64,000 nucleotides of DNA from Thunnus maccoyii. Taxonomy: Eukaryota; Chordata; Actinopteri; Scombriformes; Scombridae. A program made the translations under genes and the position numbers. The DNA is taken from NCBI RefSeq assembly GCF_910596095.1, contig NC_056538.1:16044501-16108500 (forward strand), in the 5' to 3' direction. The notes beneath the pieces are model-generated. The model made no database searches and had not been told where the DNA came from. It worked only from the letters and a program-made list of their open reading frames with translations. This document shows, piece by piece, positions 1 through 11,982 of the stretch (position 1 is the first letter of the stretch; every line of letters begins with the position of its first letter).

Positions 1-509
1 TTTGATCCTGTAACGGGAGAGTAAGATGGGTTTAAAAATGCACCACAGACCTGCTTTGCAGTTTGCTTTTGCACATACTGTATCTTTATGTGGCTATATT
101 TTAGCCTCTTTTCATATAAAATAGGGAAATTATTGGTTTGGTTGATGTTTGAATCTACAGTTATTCTTCTGTCACCAAATGTTATATCTAATGCCTCAAG
201 TAGACTGGAAATAATGATAAATTGTGGCACTTACCTTACAGTTTTGAATCAAAACACTTTAAATGTGGCATGTGCAAGTTGTGCTTAATATAGTTAATCA
301 TGCAAAACTGTGTTTCCCAACATTTTTGGCTCCTTGAAACAAAGCCTATGTCCCACTGTGTCGAGAGGTTTGACATGAATACCTTTGAGAGGCCTTTTAA
401 TAATCCACAACAAAAAAAACCCTGAACCTATGTCAGATCAGAGAGGCATATGTCTGATAAATTCTGATAAAAAGTCTGTTTTCAAATGTTTACTGTCTTC
501 TGTCTTCAG
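1..509 (+). other. Intron of the HERC-like gene
   Basis: This stretch precedes the first recognisable HECT exon, whose acceptor AG is at 508-509 after a TC-rich tract. I see no exon in it; reading frames here are intronic. Confidence 0.6.
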
Positions 510-2716
510 GTGTTTGCGGTGCATATTAGAGGACTACTCTCCTGATGTGCTTGCAGACATGGACACTTCTTTCACTGTAGGTGTAGCTCAGTTGGGACCA
601 TCGCCAGTGTTGTTTCATACTACTCTAACGCATACGTGTGTTGCTGCAGTATTCCAGTCTACATATAGTTATTATTCTTTACAGGTGCCTTGGGCTGGTG
701 AAAAAGTTGAGCTTGATCCGAAAGAACCTGGAAAAATTCTCACGGATTCAAACAAGTACGTTTATGAAGAGTAACTGTATGTAACAATCTGCACAGCACT
801 CACAAAAGCATGGATTTTATCCATCTGTGTAATGGTGTCAAATGCAAAATTACCAATACTGATGTTGGCTTAATCTTGCTTTTGCTGCCATCTAGCTGTC
901 AAAAGTTGTTCATGCTTTATGACTACTTCAAAACTATAACATTACATCACTCTGGGGAGGATATTGCATGTTACTTTTTAAAATCCCTGCTTGTCATACA
1001 TGCACACTTTAGTCCACAGAGGGAAATGCAACAATGTTTTTTTTTCTCATTAAAGACTTCCTGTAGTTTGGAGTTACTCTTGGATTACATGATTTAAGAG
1101 AAATGATATACTGTGATACTGTTCATTGCAGTGTTATAGGCGATGGACTTGGTTGAAGCAACTTGTATAACACAGTTCTTTTTCTTAATAGGAAAGAGTT
1201 TGTAGAGGCTTATGTCAACTATGCCTTCAACAAATCAGTGGAGCGAGTGTTCGAAGAGTTCAAGAGAGGCTTCTTCAAGGTGTGTGACATCGACGTGGTG
1301 GAGTTCTTCCAGCCGGAGGAGCTGCAAGCAGTGATGGTGGGACAAGAAAACTACGACTGGGAGGTTTTCAAGCAGGTCCGTTGAAAACTGCAACAGGTTT
1401 TGACCTCTGAACTTTGAAGAGAGTGAAGAATTTAATGCAACTAAATAGAGTTCTGCACAAATCACATAGACACTGAACTCTGTTGTTACATACATGGATG
1501 CTCAGAATGGGGATAGTTAGACAAACAAGACATAAAAAGAACATCTTCATGCCAAACAAGATTCAATATAAGCACATAAAACCCCATTAACTATAAAATG
1601 TGTATATGTTACATTACTCCTGACAGTTTTCTTATACATACCATAAGTTTTAAGATTTACAGAGAGTTGAAACTTGAGAGAAGTGAAGTTATGTTCTGAG
1701 ATGTGAGCAGGAACAATTTCAAAACCTGGTGTTTGTGTGTTTAAGTGCTTGTAGGTAAGTCATCCAAGACTTGTAAGTCAGCTGCCAAACAGCAGCTAAT
1801 TTCACGCAAGAAGCTTCCAAATTCACATCATCACTTTCAGTGTCCATATTTTCTTTCTTGTATGTTTTCTTGTTTGACCTTCTGATGGCACAGCTCAAGA
1901 ATGAATTGCTTTTTGGTGGTTTCATATATTTTTACAATCACAAGAAGACACAAATTACAATTTAACTCTACCAAACAATAAAACTGATGACTTCGTGCTA
2001 GGTGAATGATCGCCTGTCCATAGACAATTAAAAGTCTATATATACTGATTATTTTACTGCACAAATTTGAACTGAAATCAAATGTAAAACTTGGTTTGCT
2101 TTTGAAATTGTTCTGCAGCAATTGTAAATGATATACTTTAGTTTGAAGTCACTGGGAAAACCACAAGCATGAACCTATAACTCAGAAACCTCATTAGATT
2201 TCTGTTTATATTTGTTTCTTTTTATTTTTCCAATTAGAACACAGTTTATGAAGGCGAGTATCACGCTGCTCATCAGAACATCCTGACCTTCTGGGAGGTG
2301 TTTGAGAAACTGACAGCAGAGGAAAAGAAAAAATTCCTGTGTAAGTATTAGGTGTCAGTTTATGAGATTTTCTAGCAGTTTCAGATTTAATTAAGGGAGA
2401 GAAAAAATATCTTTATCTTTAATTAATCAAAGATGCTTCCATTTATAACCCTATCAGATCATTTACCATTATCTCTTCCTTGCTTCTGTCTTCAGTGTTC
2501 CTCACAGGCTCCGATCGTGTCCCCTTCCTGGGTATGGAGAGCATCAAGATGAGAGTCGCTGTCCTAAACGATGCCACTGAAATCCACCTCCCAGAATCCC
2601 TCACCTGCCATTGCCTTTTATTTCTGCCCATCTACAAGAGATACCCAGTTGAGAGAACAATGCGTGAGAAGCTTCTTCGGGCTATTTATAACAACAGAGG
2701 CTTCTTAAAGAAATGA
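510..2716 (+). CDS. HERC-family HECT E3 ubiquitin ligase, C-terminal five exons (5' partial)
   Basis: Five exons join in frame: 510-576, 685-755, 1192-1375, 2238-2340 and 2496-2716 (TGA at 2714-2716), giving 214 residues of the HECT domain. All junctions are GT-AG and all phases agree. Visible HECT landmarks are the FVEAYVNYAFNKSV block, the FFQPEELQAVMVG block and the C-lobe ending LTCHCLLFLPIYK. The first Cys of that stretch (codon 2606-2608) aligns with the cysteine that forms the ubiquitin thioester in HECT ligases. The family takes ubiquitin from an E2 and passes it to substrate lysines in the cytosol. Wording is closest to fish HERC3-like and the HERC5/6 group; RCC1 repeats would lie upstream of the window. 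The frame ends cleanly with no internal stop, so this looks like a live gene. Which HERC paralogue it is cannot be settled here. Confidence 0.88.
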
Positions 2717-3470
2717 GACACCACAGGCTGAGGAAGTGAGGGCTATTTTAAAAACAGTCCTTATTTTCTGTTAGTTTGGACATTTTTATCGCTACAATCT
2801 GCCAAGTGTAATGTTTACTTTCCCTTCTAAATATAGACTCTTCAAAAGTTTAATGTCGTAAATTAAGTTCTAACTAGGAACTGGGCGTGTGGGGTGTGTT
2901 CATTATAACTGCCTTCATTTGAATTCTTGTTGGTTTATAGTTTTTACATTGAGTGCAGTTTAGAGGAATTTAACTGTTATGAACTATTACAAGTAGAAAG
3001 TATGAGAAAAGAGACAACAAGAAAAGAAATAATAGTCTGAAATCCTGCATTTGAAAATTAGTTATTAAGTATTCAGATGATTTCTGTAGCACTGAGATGA
3101 TAATTTCACTCACTGACACTTTGCATCATGACATTTCTAGCATTAAGTACAGTTATAAAGTTATATACAAGCTTAAATCTTCATATGTTTGTCATTTAAG
3201 AAGGATAGCAATACAAAAATGTGTATTATTCAGAAAATTCACTATTTTACTGCCATTTGTAGCTTAATATCATGTTAATCCTGTTCAATGTTCTTCTCTG
3301 CAATATTGTAGTTTATTATCAAGTTGGAAATAAAATTATTTTAAATCATGTTTTGATGCACAGGATGAAATATGTTGTTCTTACCACCTGTCAACACAAT
3401 CCTCTGGTTAATTCCTGGTTTATTTCACTCCTTAGTGGACAGAACTTAATAAACTTTATGTGAACTTTAT
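2717..3470 (+). other. 3' UTR of the HERC-like gene, with poly(A) signal
   Basis: AT-rich sequence without a credible reading frame follows the stop codon. A consensus AATAAA lies at 3448-3453, about 730 bp after the stop, and would place cleavage near 3465-3480. The UTR assignment is inferred from position and hexamer only. Confidence 0.5.
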
Positions 3471-3754
3471 AAAATACTATTCTTGATTTTGTAGCCAACA
3501 GCAGGTCTAATATCCAAATCAAATTTAAAACACATTTCACTTAAAAACTGGAACAAATCAGGGCTCGTACAGAAATGATAACAAGATTAAATCGTAGTTG
3601 TCGGTGCTCAAGGGTTCGTTCCTCCTTTTCCTCCATAACTGGTTAATTATGATTCTGTTATGCAAATTCAGCTTGAGGAGTTTTCAGAGATTAAAAAAAA
3701 GAAATCACATTTTAGAAAAGCGATGGATGCATAAAACACAGCTCACACCCGAGT

Positions 3755-5205
3755 AGCTCCATCTGTCAGACTTTATTTACCTGAACAATATCAGTCAACA
3801 TTTCAGTGATTTGACAGGTTGTTTGCTTTCAACGTACTTTGACAGTCAAGGCTGTGGTCCATTCATGTTTAATCATGAAAAAAATGTTTAAATTACCTGC
3901 AACATAGAATGAATCCTTCTTAATGCGATGCTGCAGCTGCACTGTTTCTATTTAAATGAGAACTTGTCACAACATTTGGAAAAAACTTATTTATTGGCAC
4001 CTCAGTTAACTGACATAAGCATTTTAGCGTTCATCAATAAAAACAAAGTTTCATCTGAGGACAATGCAAAGATCCTGAATTTTGAATAAGTTCCTGAATT
4101 AATTTAAGTGAAAGTGAAACCTGCCCTGGTTTGACTGAGAGTTAAGACTGGCTACATAAAACGAGAATAGACAGTATGATTTATAGTGACATTAGAAGAT
4201 CCACAAGCACATTATCAAAAGCACAATGAAAGCATTTCTGATATATTTCAAGTATCTCAATTTTCACAGAACAGACCATCTCATCTTTTTCCCTTTCTTT
4301 ATTCCATCTGACTTTCAATATGAAAAGCAGTAAATAATTTACTTGAATTTTAAAAGGATATCAAAATCACAGACATGTCATCGTGGCTTACACAGTTGAT
4401 ATTTCTATTCGAAAGTTGTCAGGCAGCAAAGCTCGTACATGTAACAAAGCACATACGAAAAAATTAAACAGATAAAAATGGAGGTGGTAGTGCACCCACA
4501 CTTACAGACCATAGTCCAGATGACAGAACAGGTATTTTCTCACCCACGAACCAAACATTCGGACTAGAAAATAAGTCGTTCTAGTCAAACACCAAAGCAG
4601 CTTATCTCTTGCAGGTCCAGTTGATCACTTTCAAACTCTGCTTTGACTTTTTTTTTTTCATTCAATGGACGGTTTGTGTGAGGTTAGTGTGCTTTTCTTC
4701 TGTTGGCTCAAAAAAAAAACCCATGAGATTTCAGACTTCTGCAATAATATTACTACAAACAAACATACATACTTAAATATTCCTAAAAAACATAATTAAC
4801 AAATAATTACACAGTATAGAAAAAAAACAACTTAAAGCCACTTGCTCTCGCTACAAATGTTTTGAAGACATTACATAAAAATGACAAAAAAAAGGCAACA
4901 CCAATAACATGGGGCTGTGCTCTGAGAGAAAAGACGTTAAAGCCTCTAAATCGTCTTGTAGCATGTTGATCTGCTCCATGCATAGATGGAGTGAGTCTTG
5001 TCAATGTGTACTTCTGTCTTTAAGTCTGGGAGTGATGAGATATTACCAAGACGACTGTGGCCGGTGTGTGTTTCATCCAGGTCCAGCTTCTTTGATGTAT
5101 GTGTTTGTGTTTTTAGGGGGATGAGAAGGCATTTTGACAGCCAAGATCATCTTCTACACTAGTGAGTATATGTGTATATGTGTGTAGGGGTGTGTGTTCC
5201 TGGTT
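3755..5205 (-). other. yif1b: Probable 3' UTR of yif1b
   Basis: Non-coding AT-rich DNA between the yif1b stop codon (5206-5208) and the HERC-like 3' end. On the minus strand AATAAA reads at 3777-3772, which would give a UTR of about 1.4 kb and leave roughly 300 bp between the two converging genes. No other gene is visible. Confidence 0.4.
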
Positions 5206-8200
5206 TTATCTGATGAGGTGGTAAGTGAGCCAGTACATGAAGATGGGTTGTGCCGCTGCTATAGACATGGTGAGGTACATCCTCAGCTGGTTTCTGGTTC
5301 CTCTCACCAGCCTCCCCTCTGCCGCCGCCTCAGATAAAAGTTTCAAACGCAGAGTGCGGATCTGAGGAGAGAGAGAGACAAACATGTCTACGTGTCAGCT
5401 GAGTCATCCCCCTACCAGATGACTTGAGACGGGTTAACAATATATTTGCTTGGGTGATTTCAATTCAAGGCTCTTTTTTGTATAATTACATTTATCAAAT
5501 TTCATATTTTCCACCAGGGACCTTTGCTTACATTCTTCTACTGCAAAAACAAAGACATTAAATAGCCATAAAGACTATGTCTGAAAACTCAAACATAAAA
5601 AGGGAATTCAATAAGTGTTAGAAAACAGTTAATTAATCCTATGATAAAAGGACTTGGCAAAGCTAATGAAGGGGGGGGATCAGAGAAACAAAGTAAGAAT
5701 GTATAGATGCATGTATGTGTGAACACAGGAGTGTATGAATAAGCTGAATTTGTTGAAGGAATTTGAGGTTAATTTACAAAAAACTGGTTGTACATTTACG
5801 TCTGTAACTGTATTTGTGTCTTTGTATGCTTTGACTTCTCTGTCTGCACGTCATTTTTGGGTGTGTGTGCAAACAGAGGACCAATAACAGCACTGCTGAG
5901 AGGTAAGGTGCCAGTGGATTGCAAAACATTTATTGCATAATGTTCAATTTCCATCATTATTTCCAGCACAAAGTACATAATTGTTTGCAGCGTCCAGGCA
6001 TCTAATATTATACGTTTCTGCACCAGACATCTGGCGTATGTTTAGTTTCTGGCAGGTTCTCCTGGCAGACCGCAGGAATTTGATACTGGCACTCGGTACT
6101 GAGACTGAGGGCGTTTCTGTAGACACTTGTGGAAAAAACAAACATACTGGTGCAGTCCAGGTTAGCATTATTACAGCTGCTAGCTGCATTTTCTCACTGT
6201 CTTTGTGCCATCTTAGCTGAACAGCCAGTTAGGGTTAGGGTTTATCAACATGTGATGTCACACTAAAGAATTCAAAATGTAAAATCTAAATGATGAAGAT
6301 ATCCAGAGGTGAGTTATCATGACCATCACTTTCCTCTGTACCAGTGTGTTTTCTGCCCCCTGGTGAGCATGCGTCCACTATTGTTTTGTAAATTAAATTA
6401 TTAAGTTAAATAATTAAAACTCAACAGTACATGCTGCTACTCACCATAAAGACAAAGATGGCAGCACAGCACCACAGTAAAGAGAGATAATATGCTGGCC
6501 TCCCGAACAACAGTCCTGCAACTACACCTACAATCATCCTAAAGAAATAAGGAGAAGATAGAGAGACACAATGTCATAATTCAAAAACATTTTGAGTTGT
6601 TACACTAAGAAAAGGAAAGATAAGTCAAGAAATGCTTTGTCCTTAGCATGGATTAAAGAAGAATTGGCTATTAGAAGCTAGTTTTTACTTTTAAAAAGTA
6701 AAAACTTTTAAAAAGTAAAAACTAGGAATTACAGTAAGACAGAATGATCAAAATAAGGTATGGGGCAGCCGAGGGTGGGGTGGGTGTGAATGAAGATAAA
6801 AATTTGAACAATAACACAAAAAAGATAAATACCCGACATATTTATAGCCAGAGAAGGCTAGCAGGTCTATGGTCGTGAGGTCGGTGTTAACAGTGACAAG
6901 GTAGAGTGACAGGAGGACTGCCAGGACTTCCATGATGAGCCACACAAATGCTGAACTGGCCTGAACCCCCAGCAGCTCTGGAGAAAATCTGAGGAGTGTA
7001 CAAAATGATCAGAATGAATCAGTCCTCTATAGATGAATATACTGGAGATAGTAAAAATGGAAATACTTCTGGGATTAATTGTTTTGGTTTTGGAGAAACC
7101 CCCGCCCAAAAGCTGCTACCTAGCTGTTAATGACCACAAGTTTCATCAATTTAATTGTTCATAAAGCATTAAATAAGAGTGCATTTGCCACTTCTGCAGG
7201 CACCTGTATCACCTTGACAAAAACATGAAGGTATTTGTACCTGTCCTGTGTGCCGAGGGCCAGTCCAGCCACCAGCACATACGTGATGAAGCCCATGGCG
7301 GGAATGTAAAGATCAGGAGCGTTCACATCAAAGCGTGGAGCCACAGGAGTGTCCTGCTGGTAGCTCACCTCCCAGTTCTACAACACACACACACACACAA
7401 CACACTTTAAACCTGCTTAATCCTTGATGAATAAACTTGGGCAAAAGCATAGAGCAATATCTAGGCAGAGGGGAATATGTGTAGGCCAATAAGAAATAAC
7501 TATTATATGGTCTCCAAGATTACTGTGTACATGTAGAGAAGGAAATTTGGACTACAGCAATTTCACGCATTTAGGAATTAGAAGCAGATCTTTCTTCAAA
7601 AAGCTCAGAGGCCCATGGAAAAGAATCTGTGTATTCCCACATGCACAGAGTTACCTCCTCATGGGGAAAACTGTCAGATCTAACAGGGCACATTCAGCAG
7701 GTGTGAGCAGACCTACCTCGTGCATGTAAGGGAAAACGAGAAGACCCAGCTTCTTTCCCACATACACTGTGTCCACGGCAAAGTAGTATTTCAGCTTAGA
7801 AATTGGGATGAACCTGTCCAGCTGAAACAAGAGAGAGCACACACACACATATACACATGCATTACTCTTAGGGTCAGAAGGGGAAACTATTTAATTTCTG
7901 TTTCTGTCTGTTTTAAGGCCATTTTGTATCCGGCAGGCAATGAATGATAACATTCATTATCAGGGGACATTAGGTAGTATATGTAAATATGATTCTTGGT
8001 CATTTTTTGCAGGATTCATTCAAGAGAAACATCTGTCAGTAAGTCTTACATTCTTGTCCACCATTTCCCTCCCCTGTGATGCCAGTGAGCTGCCATACGC
8101 CATTGCCAGGTTGGACATGGGGTCTGACAGGAGGGACTGGCCAGTAAGACCTGCTGCTTGAGGCCCGGCCATCTGGTTCCTGTCAACAGAACATAAGGTA

Positions 8201-10206
8201 ATGTATCAGCTGAGAGAAGATTATGATCTATCAGCTAAATTAATACGAACATACAGTCACATCTGTTGCGAGGAGATGATGCAAAAGACTGAGAAGCTGA
8301 ATTAACAAAGAAAATTAGGATGTTTATTCACAGAGTCAAAATTTCCTTCTGTAGGACACGACCTGATTAATTGACAAATGTTTCAGACTTGTCTTTTGGA
8401 CAAAACATTTAAACACTGAGCTGCTGCTGTGAAATCACACAGTATCAGCAGTTCCGCAAAGTTTGATTCAACAGTTAAATATCCAGCAGAGCTTCAGCCT
8501 TGCTGGCAGGGCTCGCACCTGTATCCTGTCTGTGCTCCCAGTCCAACTCCACTCGTATCCTCAAACAGCTGGCTACCATCTGAACCATCCATGGTGCTAT
8601 TTCTCTGACGCATGTTCGGCTCTGGGTGACAGGAAAGGAAAAGGGAGGTGGTTATTAAAAAAAGATACGTCAAACAAATGAGTAGATCTGAATCTCTTGA
8701 ATTACTTCTTGAATTTTTGGGCATTTGTTAGTGGACGGAATTAATAAAGCTGCAAATGCAAGACAGCCGCACTTACAGGACAAGTAGAGAAACCAGCATG
8801 CACCATGAACGAAACAATTTCTTGGTAAAGTTTCTTATCTGTGTTTCATCCTTTCCTGCATACACATACACACACTAGCCATGAGGTAAGGCAACTTTGC
8901 ATTATTTTAAAATTACATTCGCCTCTGCTTTTCCCCCCCGTTTTAAGTTTACTGAGCTAGTTTTTAAAGTCTAACAGCATATCATAGACATAAACCACTC
9001 TCAAAAATGTGACATATAGCCCTGTTTGTGCTTTGTCTGTTAGTGGTTAACATACACCATAATAGTTCATGAATCACCAGGGACACTTGTCTAACAAATG
9101 TGATTGTTGGAGACAGTGGGTGTCCAGAGGAGTGAATATCTGTAGTAGACAAATGGGGTTTTCAGGTTTTATAACAGTTAGACATTGCAAGCATTGTGTA
9201 ACCTCAAAATACATATTTTGTAAACACTCAAATACTCTGTGCTGTGCCAGACATAGTTCTTTTTATTTCCATTCCCTGAGGCAGGAGAGATCATATTACC
9301 ACACACTTGTCACAAGAGCAAATCACTTCATGCTAAAGAGTCGCAAACAGTTTTGGTTTCAAACTTCCCCTTAGATCCCATGCTAGGTCCAAACACACCC
9401 TAACACATCTTTAAAGCTACTGTAAGTGACATACTGACATACATGAGCTCAGTGATTTCTATCTTTTATAAAACATCTTGGTGTGCCTTGTCTCTAGTAC
9501 GTTACGTAGCTGTGGAAATCATAAATGCTAATTAAATATTCCAGTGTGTACTACGGGAAAACTTGTTAACGTTTAGATGATGCACAGATATCTGTCAAGA
9601 AATTCTTGTTTAGGGAACCTTAAGTAAATCGAAATAATTGGCAATACTAAAATACAAAGCTCATGCCCCAAACCATAATCCAGATTAGTGATAGTTTGGA
9701 AACAGGAGCTTTAACGTTAGCTAACATGCGTTAGTTTATGTCGACGTACAAACATGTTAGCTGGCTATATTACAGCACCGGAGTTTAATTTTTAAATGTC
9801 TGTGAAGACAAAGTGTCCCACAGTCACGTCGCTCAAACCTCCATACAGAGGACACATAACGGAAAATGAGATGTAATGTGTGCCGGTGAGTGAACTAGCT
9901 GACTAGCCGGAGCTCATTTTTAGCTCGAGTGTGTGCAAGTCTTTAGCATGAGTGTAGCTAGACGCTGGTGAGCTCATTTTACATTTTAATGTGTCTTTGT
10001 TAACGTTTTTTTAGCCTCAAACGGCTGAAACAACGAGCTAACGTCACCATTCAGTTTCGATTACGTTGAATTCAGGAGAAGCTAGCAAGCACAAAATGTA
10101 ACGTTAGCACGCAGCCAGTAATTTCGTTAAAAGACTGATTTGATCGATTAAATCACGTACGTAACTTACGCTGTCTGAACCCACTTTGAGATGCAGTGTA
10201 ATCCAT
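5206..10206 (-). CDS. yif1b: YIF1B-like ER/Golgi trafficking membrane protein, complete
   Basis: Eight minus-strand coding exons join without a frame break: 10206-10170 (ATG), 8621-8519, 8179-8050, 7821-7717, 7377-7241, 6988-6833, 6538-6445 and 5361-5206 (TAA), for 305 aa; human YIF1B is of similar length. Every junction is GT-AG. Recognisable blocks in order are [71 protein letters not shown] and the end [18 protein letters not shown]...WLTYHLIR. The cytosolic N-terminal half is followed by about five hydrophobic helices. Family members partner YIPF proteins in ER-Golgi vesicle traffic. NQLRMYLTM near the C terminus favours YIF1B over YIF1A. The short N-terminal exon starts [10 protein letters not shown]. 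Confidence 0.95.
6678..6725. repeat. 48-bp near-perfect palindrome in a yif1b intron
   Basis: The arms ctagtttttactttt and aaaagtaaaaactag are exact inverted copies at the two ends. The middle is a 17-bp unit (aaaaagtaaaaactttt) beginning a second time. The stretch could extrude as a cruciform or fold in RNA. It sits in the intron between the exons at 6445-6538 and 6833-6988. Confidence 0.8.
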
Positions 10207-10345
10207 GTTTTACTGACTTGATGGTAGCGCTTGCTGTCAACTAACTGGTGAGACTAGTTAGCAGGCTACAGAGGGAAGTTGGGACTCATTCATAACATTT
10301 ACACGGAAGTGAACCCGCTCTTCTTCTTCTTCTGTTGTAGTTTTA
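10207..10345 (-). promoter_or_regulatory. yif1b: Probable yif1b promoter with ETS/GABP-type motif
   Basis: CGGAAGTG lies at 10304-10311, about 100 bp upstream of the yif1b ATG. This is the classic ETS/GABPA core found in many housekeeping promoters. No TATA box is evident, and CpG dinucleotides are commoner from about 9700 to 10320 than in the surroundings. No transcription start was observed; the assignment is positional. Confidence 0.4.
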
Positions 10346-10849
10346 ATGACGGGTCACAAAGCAACGTGAAAGATTAATGCTGCCACCTGCTGTATCAAAG
10401 TGGCCTCATGTCCATCCTGTCATGAGGATACCCAGGTTAAAGGAAAGGTTCACAATTTTACAAGTCTGTCTTTAAACAACAGTCAGGTGCCCACATGAAC
10501 ACTGAAATAGGTTTTCCTCGCTGTAATCATCCCTACTGTTCATGCAGGCTATTAAAAGATACCCTTCAAATGAACTTTCAATATAAGTGGTGGGGGCCAA
10601 AATTCACAGTGTGTCCACAAAATCATTTTGTGCAAAAAATGTATTTAAAGGGTTATGCGAAGCTTATATGAGGCTTCAGCAGTCTGATATCAAGTGGATA
10701 TCTGCCACATTTACAGTTTTTATAGAATCAAATTCCCTCTTTTTGTTCCCTCGGACAATGTTTCCCTGTTGAGCTGAAGTGGAGATAGCAGACTCTGTTT
10801 ATTGTCAACCCATTACTACATGCAGCATGCAGAATACTGTAGATAGTAG

Positions 10850-10854
10850 TTATA

Positions 10855-10915
<61 letters not shown>

Positions 10916-10923
10916 TAATAATA
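10850..10923. repeat. (TAA)n / (TGATAA)n microsatellite
   Basis: About 74 bp of TAA units interrupted by a run of TGATAA units. It is directly visible and produces a spurious Asn/Asp-rich reading frame. Confidence 0.95.
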
Positions 10924-11165
10924 AGCTTTATTTAGCACTTTTAAAAACACAGTTACAAAGCACTATACACATTATAAAAACACAAAAAGATTAAAACTAA
11001 ATAAAATGCCATAAAATAATAAATGAATTAAGGTGAAGCCTCTTTGGGCTTTAAGTAATCAATAAACTTTTGTAATCAATTCATACAGCAAAAGTTAGCC
11101 AGTGTAAGGAAGCCAGAATTGGTGAAATGTGATCATGTTTCTTTATGATCAGTTTATAGAGACAG
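10924..11165 (-). mobile_element. Non-LTR retroelement 3'-end-like fragment (reverse orientation)
   Basis: It begins with a TTTATTTAGCACTTTT-type end and continues through AAAGCACTATACA and an 'agccagaattggtg' block. These phrases recur in many teleost genomes as the 3' ends of L2-like LINEs or their SINEs. Family assignment is from memory of the motif. Confidence 0.45.
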
Positions 11166-11259
11166 AGCACAATTCAGTCCCACTCAACCCGGAGGGGAAA
11201 ACAATTCATCACTGTCCACTGATTTTGTATTGCGTTAAGGAAAGGAAAGAGGATACAGG

Positions 11260-11353
11260 AAATAAAATGTGAGGCATCAGCAGAGAGAATGGGCAAACTG
11301 TGTGATCCTGACACTGAGTATGCCAACGTGTGCAGCAAGCATTTTGTCACTGG
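11260..11353 (+). pseudogene. THAP-domain exon remnant
   Basis: One plus-strand frame reads ...DPDTEYANVCSKHFVTGK. The block VCSKHFVTGK matches the second half of the C2CH zinc-binding signature of THAP domains, where Cys and His coordinate zinc. A GT directly follows ACTG at 11353, where THAP-encoding exons of fish multicopy elements are often spliced. The first half of the domain (the upstream CxxC) is not recognisable, so this is a fragment, probably from a DNA transposon or a THAP gene copy. It could be the lost first exon of the neighbouring reading frame, but nothing proves that. Confidence 0.4.
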
Positions 11354-11395
11354 TAAATCAAATATCCAAATGTCAGTTTTAGGATAACTGTATTT

Positions 11396-11728
11396 CTGTA
11401 AGTTAAGTTAAAGCATTTTGGCAGTATGCAACTCATGTTATGATGTGGATAAATCAGAAGGCTATGCAGTATTATGTTTGCAAACAAGCAAGGTGAGGAG
11501 AAGGGATGCTGAGATAGACTGACGACATTGAGTCAGTCAATATACCTTTTCCTCTCTGGTAGACATAAGGTGCTAAAATAATCCTTTGACATGCTGAATT
11601 CTAATGTTTTTAGCTAGCTACAGGTATTTTGTTAGCATTTCAGCCCTTGGTTGCATATTATGGTGCCAACTATTTTCCCCATCAGTGGGCGTGGTTTTCA
11701 GAGTATGATGCGTTGTGCTCTGTCTCTA
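11396..11728 (+). repeat. Left long direct repeat flanking the 301-aa ORF
   Basis: This copy starts ctgtaagttaag and ends at gctctgtctct. It aligns over its whole length with 12931-13261 in the same orientation. Shared blocks include gctatgcagtattatgttt, taatcctttgacatg, tttttagctagctacagg and gagtatgatgcgttg. By eye about four positions in five agree, with small indels. Both copies begin with a consensus splice donor, GTAAGT. The size and direct orientation resemble LTRs, but clean TG...CA ends and a target duplication are not apparent. Confidence 0.85.
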
Positions 11729-11756
11729 TGGTAACGCCCATCTGGCTCTTGTTGCT

Positions 11757-11805
11757 TTGATGTCACTTTCATGTCACTTTCGTGCTTTGTGACATCACAG
11801 AATTC
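11757..11805 (+). promoter_or_regulatory. Tandem ATGTCACTTTC units upstream of the ORF
   Basis: The 11-mer atgtcactttc occurs twice in tandem and is followed by gtgctttgtgacatcac, which contains the inverted form GTGACAT. TGACATCA resembles a CRE/AP-1 half-site. A promoter role for the downstream frame is only inference. Confidence 0.25.
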
Positions 11806-11982
11806 CATTCTCCAACATTCAAGTTGCTTAGGATCTTTGTACAGGCCAGTTACTCCAGTTTATACCAATTAGCATTCATTACTGAGGACGGAAACCAGTT
11901 GTTCTGTACAATCTATACAATTCCTTTGGGAGAATAGATTGCGTTTCTTTTTCTTAAATTGAACAAACCCCCTCTGATAGAC

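Larger units (their letters stand above)
10346..11255. other. Intergenic DNA with a TAA microsatellite and a LINE/SINE-like fragment
   Basis: No gene is visible. It holds the (TAA)/(TGATAA) tract and, just after it, sequence beginning ctttatttagcacttttaaa and running to about 11160, a form common at the 3' ends of teleost non-LTR elements in reverse orientation. Confidence 0.5.

Noticed and set aside
6226..6243. TTAGGGTTAGGG as an interstitial telomere
   Set aside because: Only about two and a half units here and at 54582; too short to indicate a fusion site and common by chance or within fish repeats.
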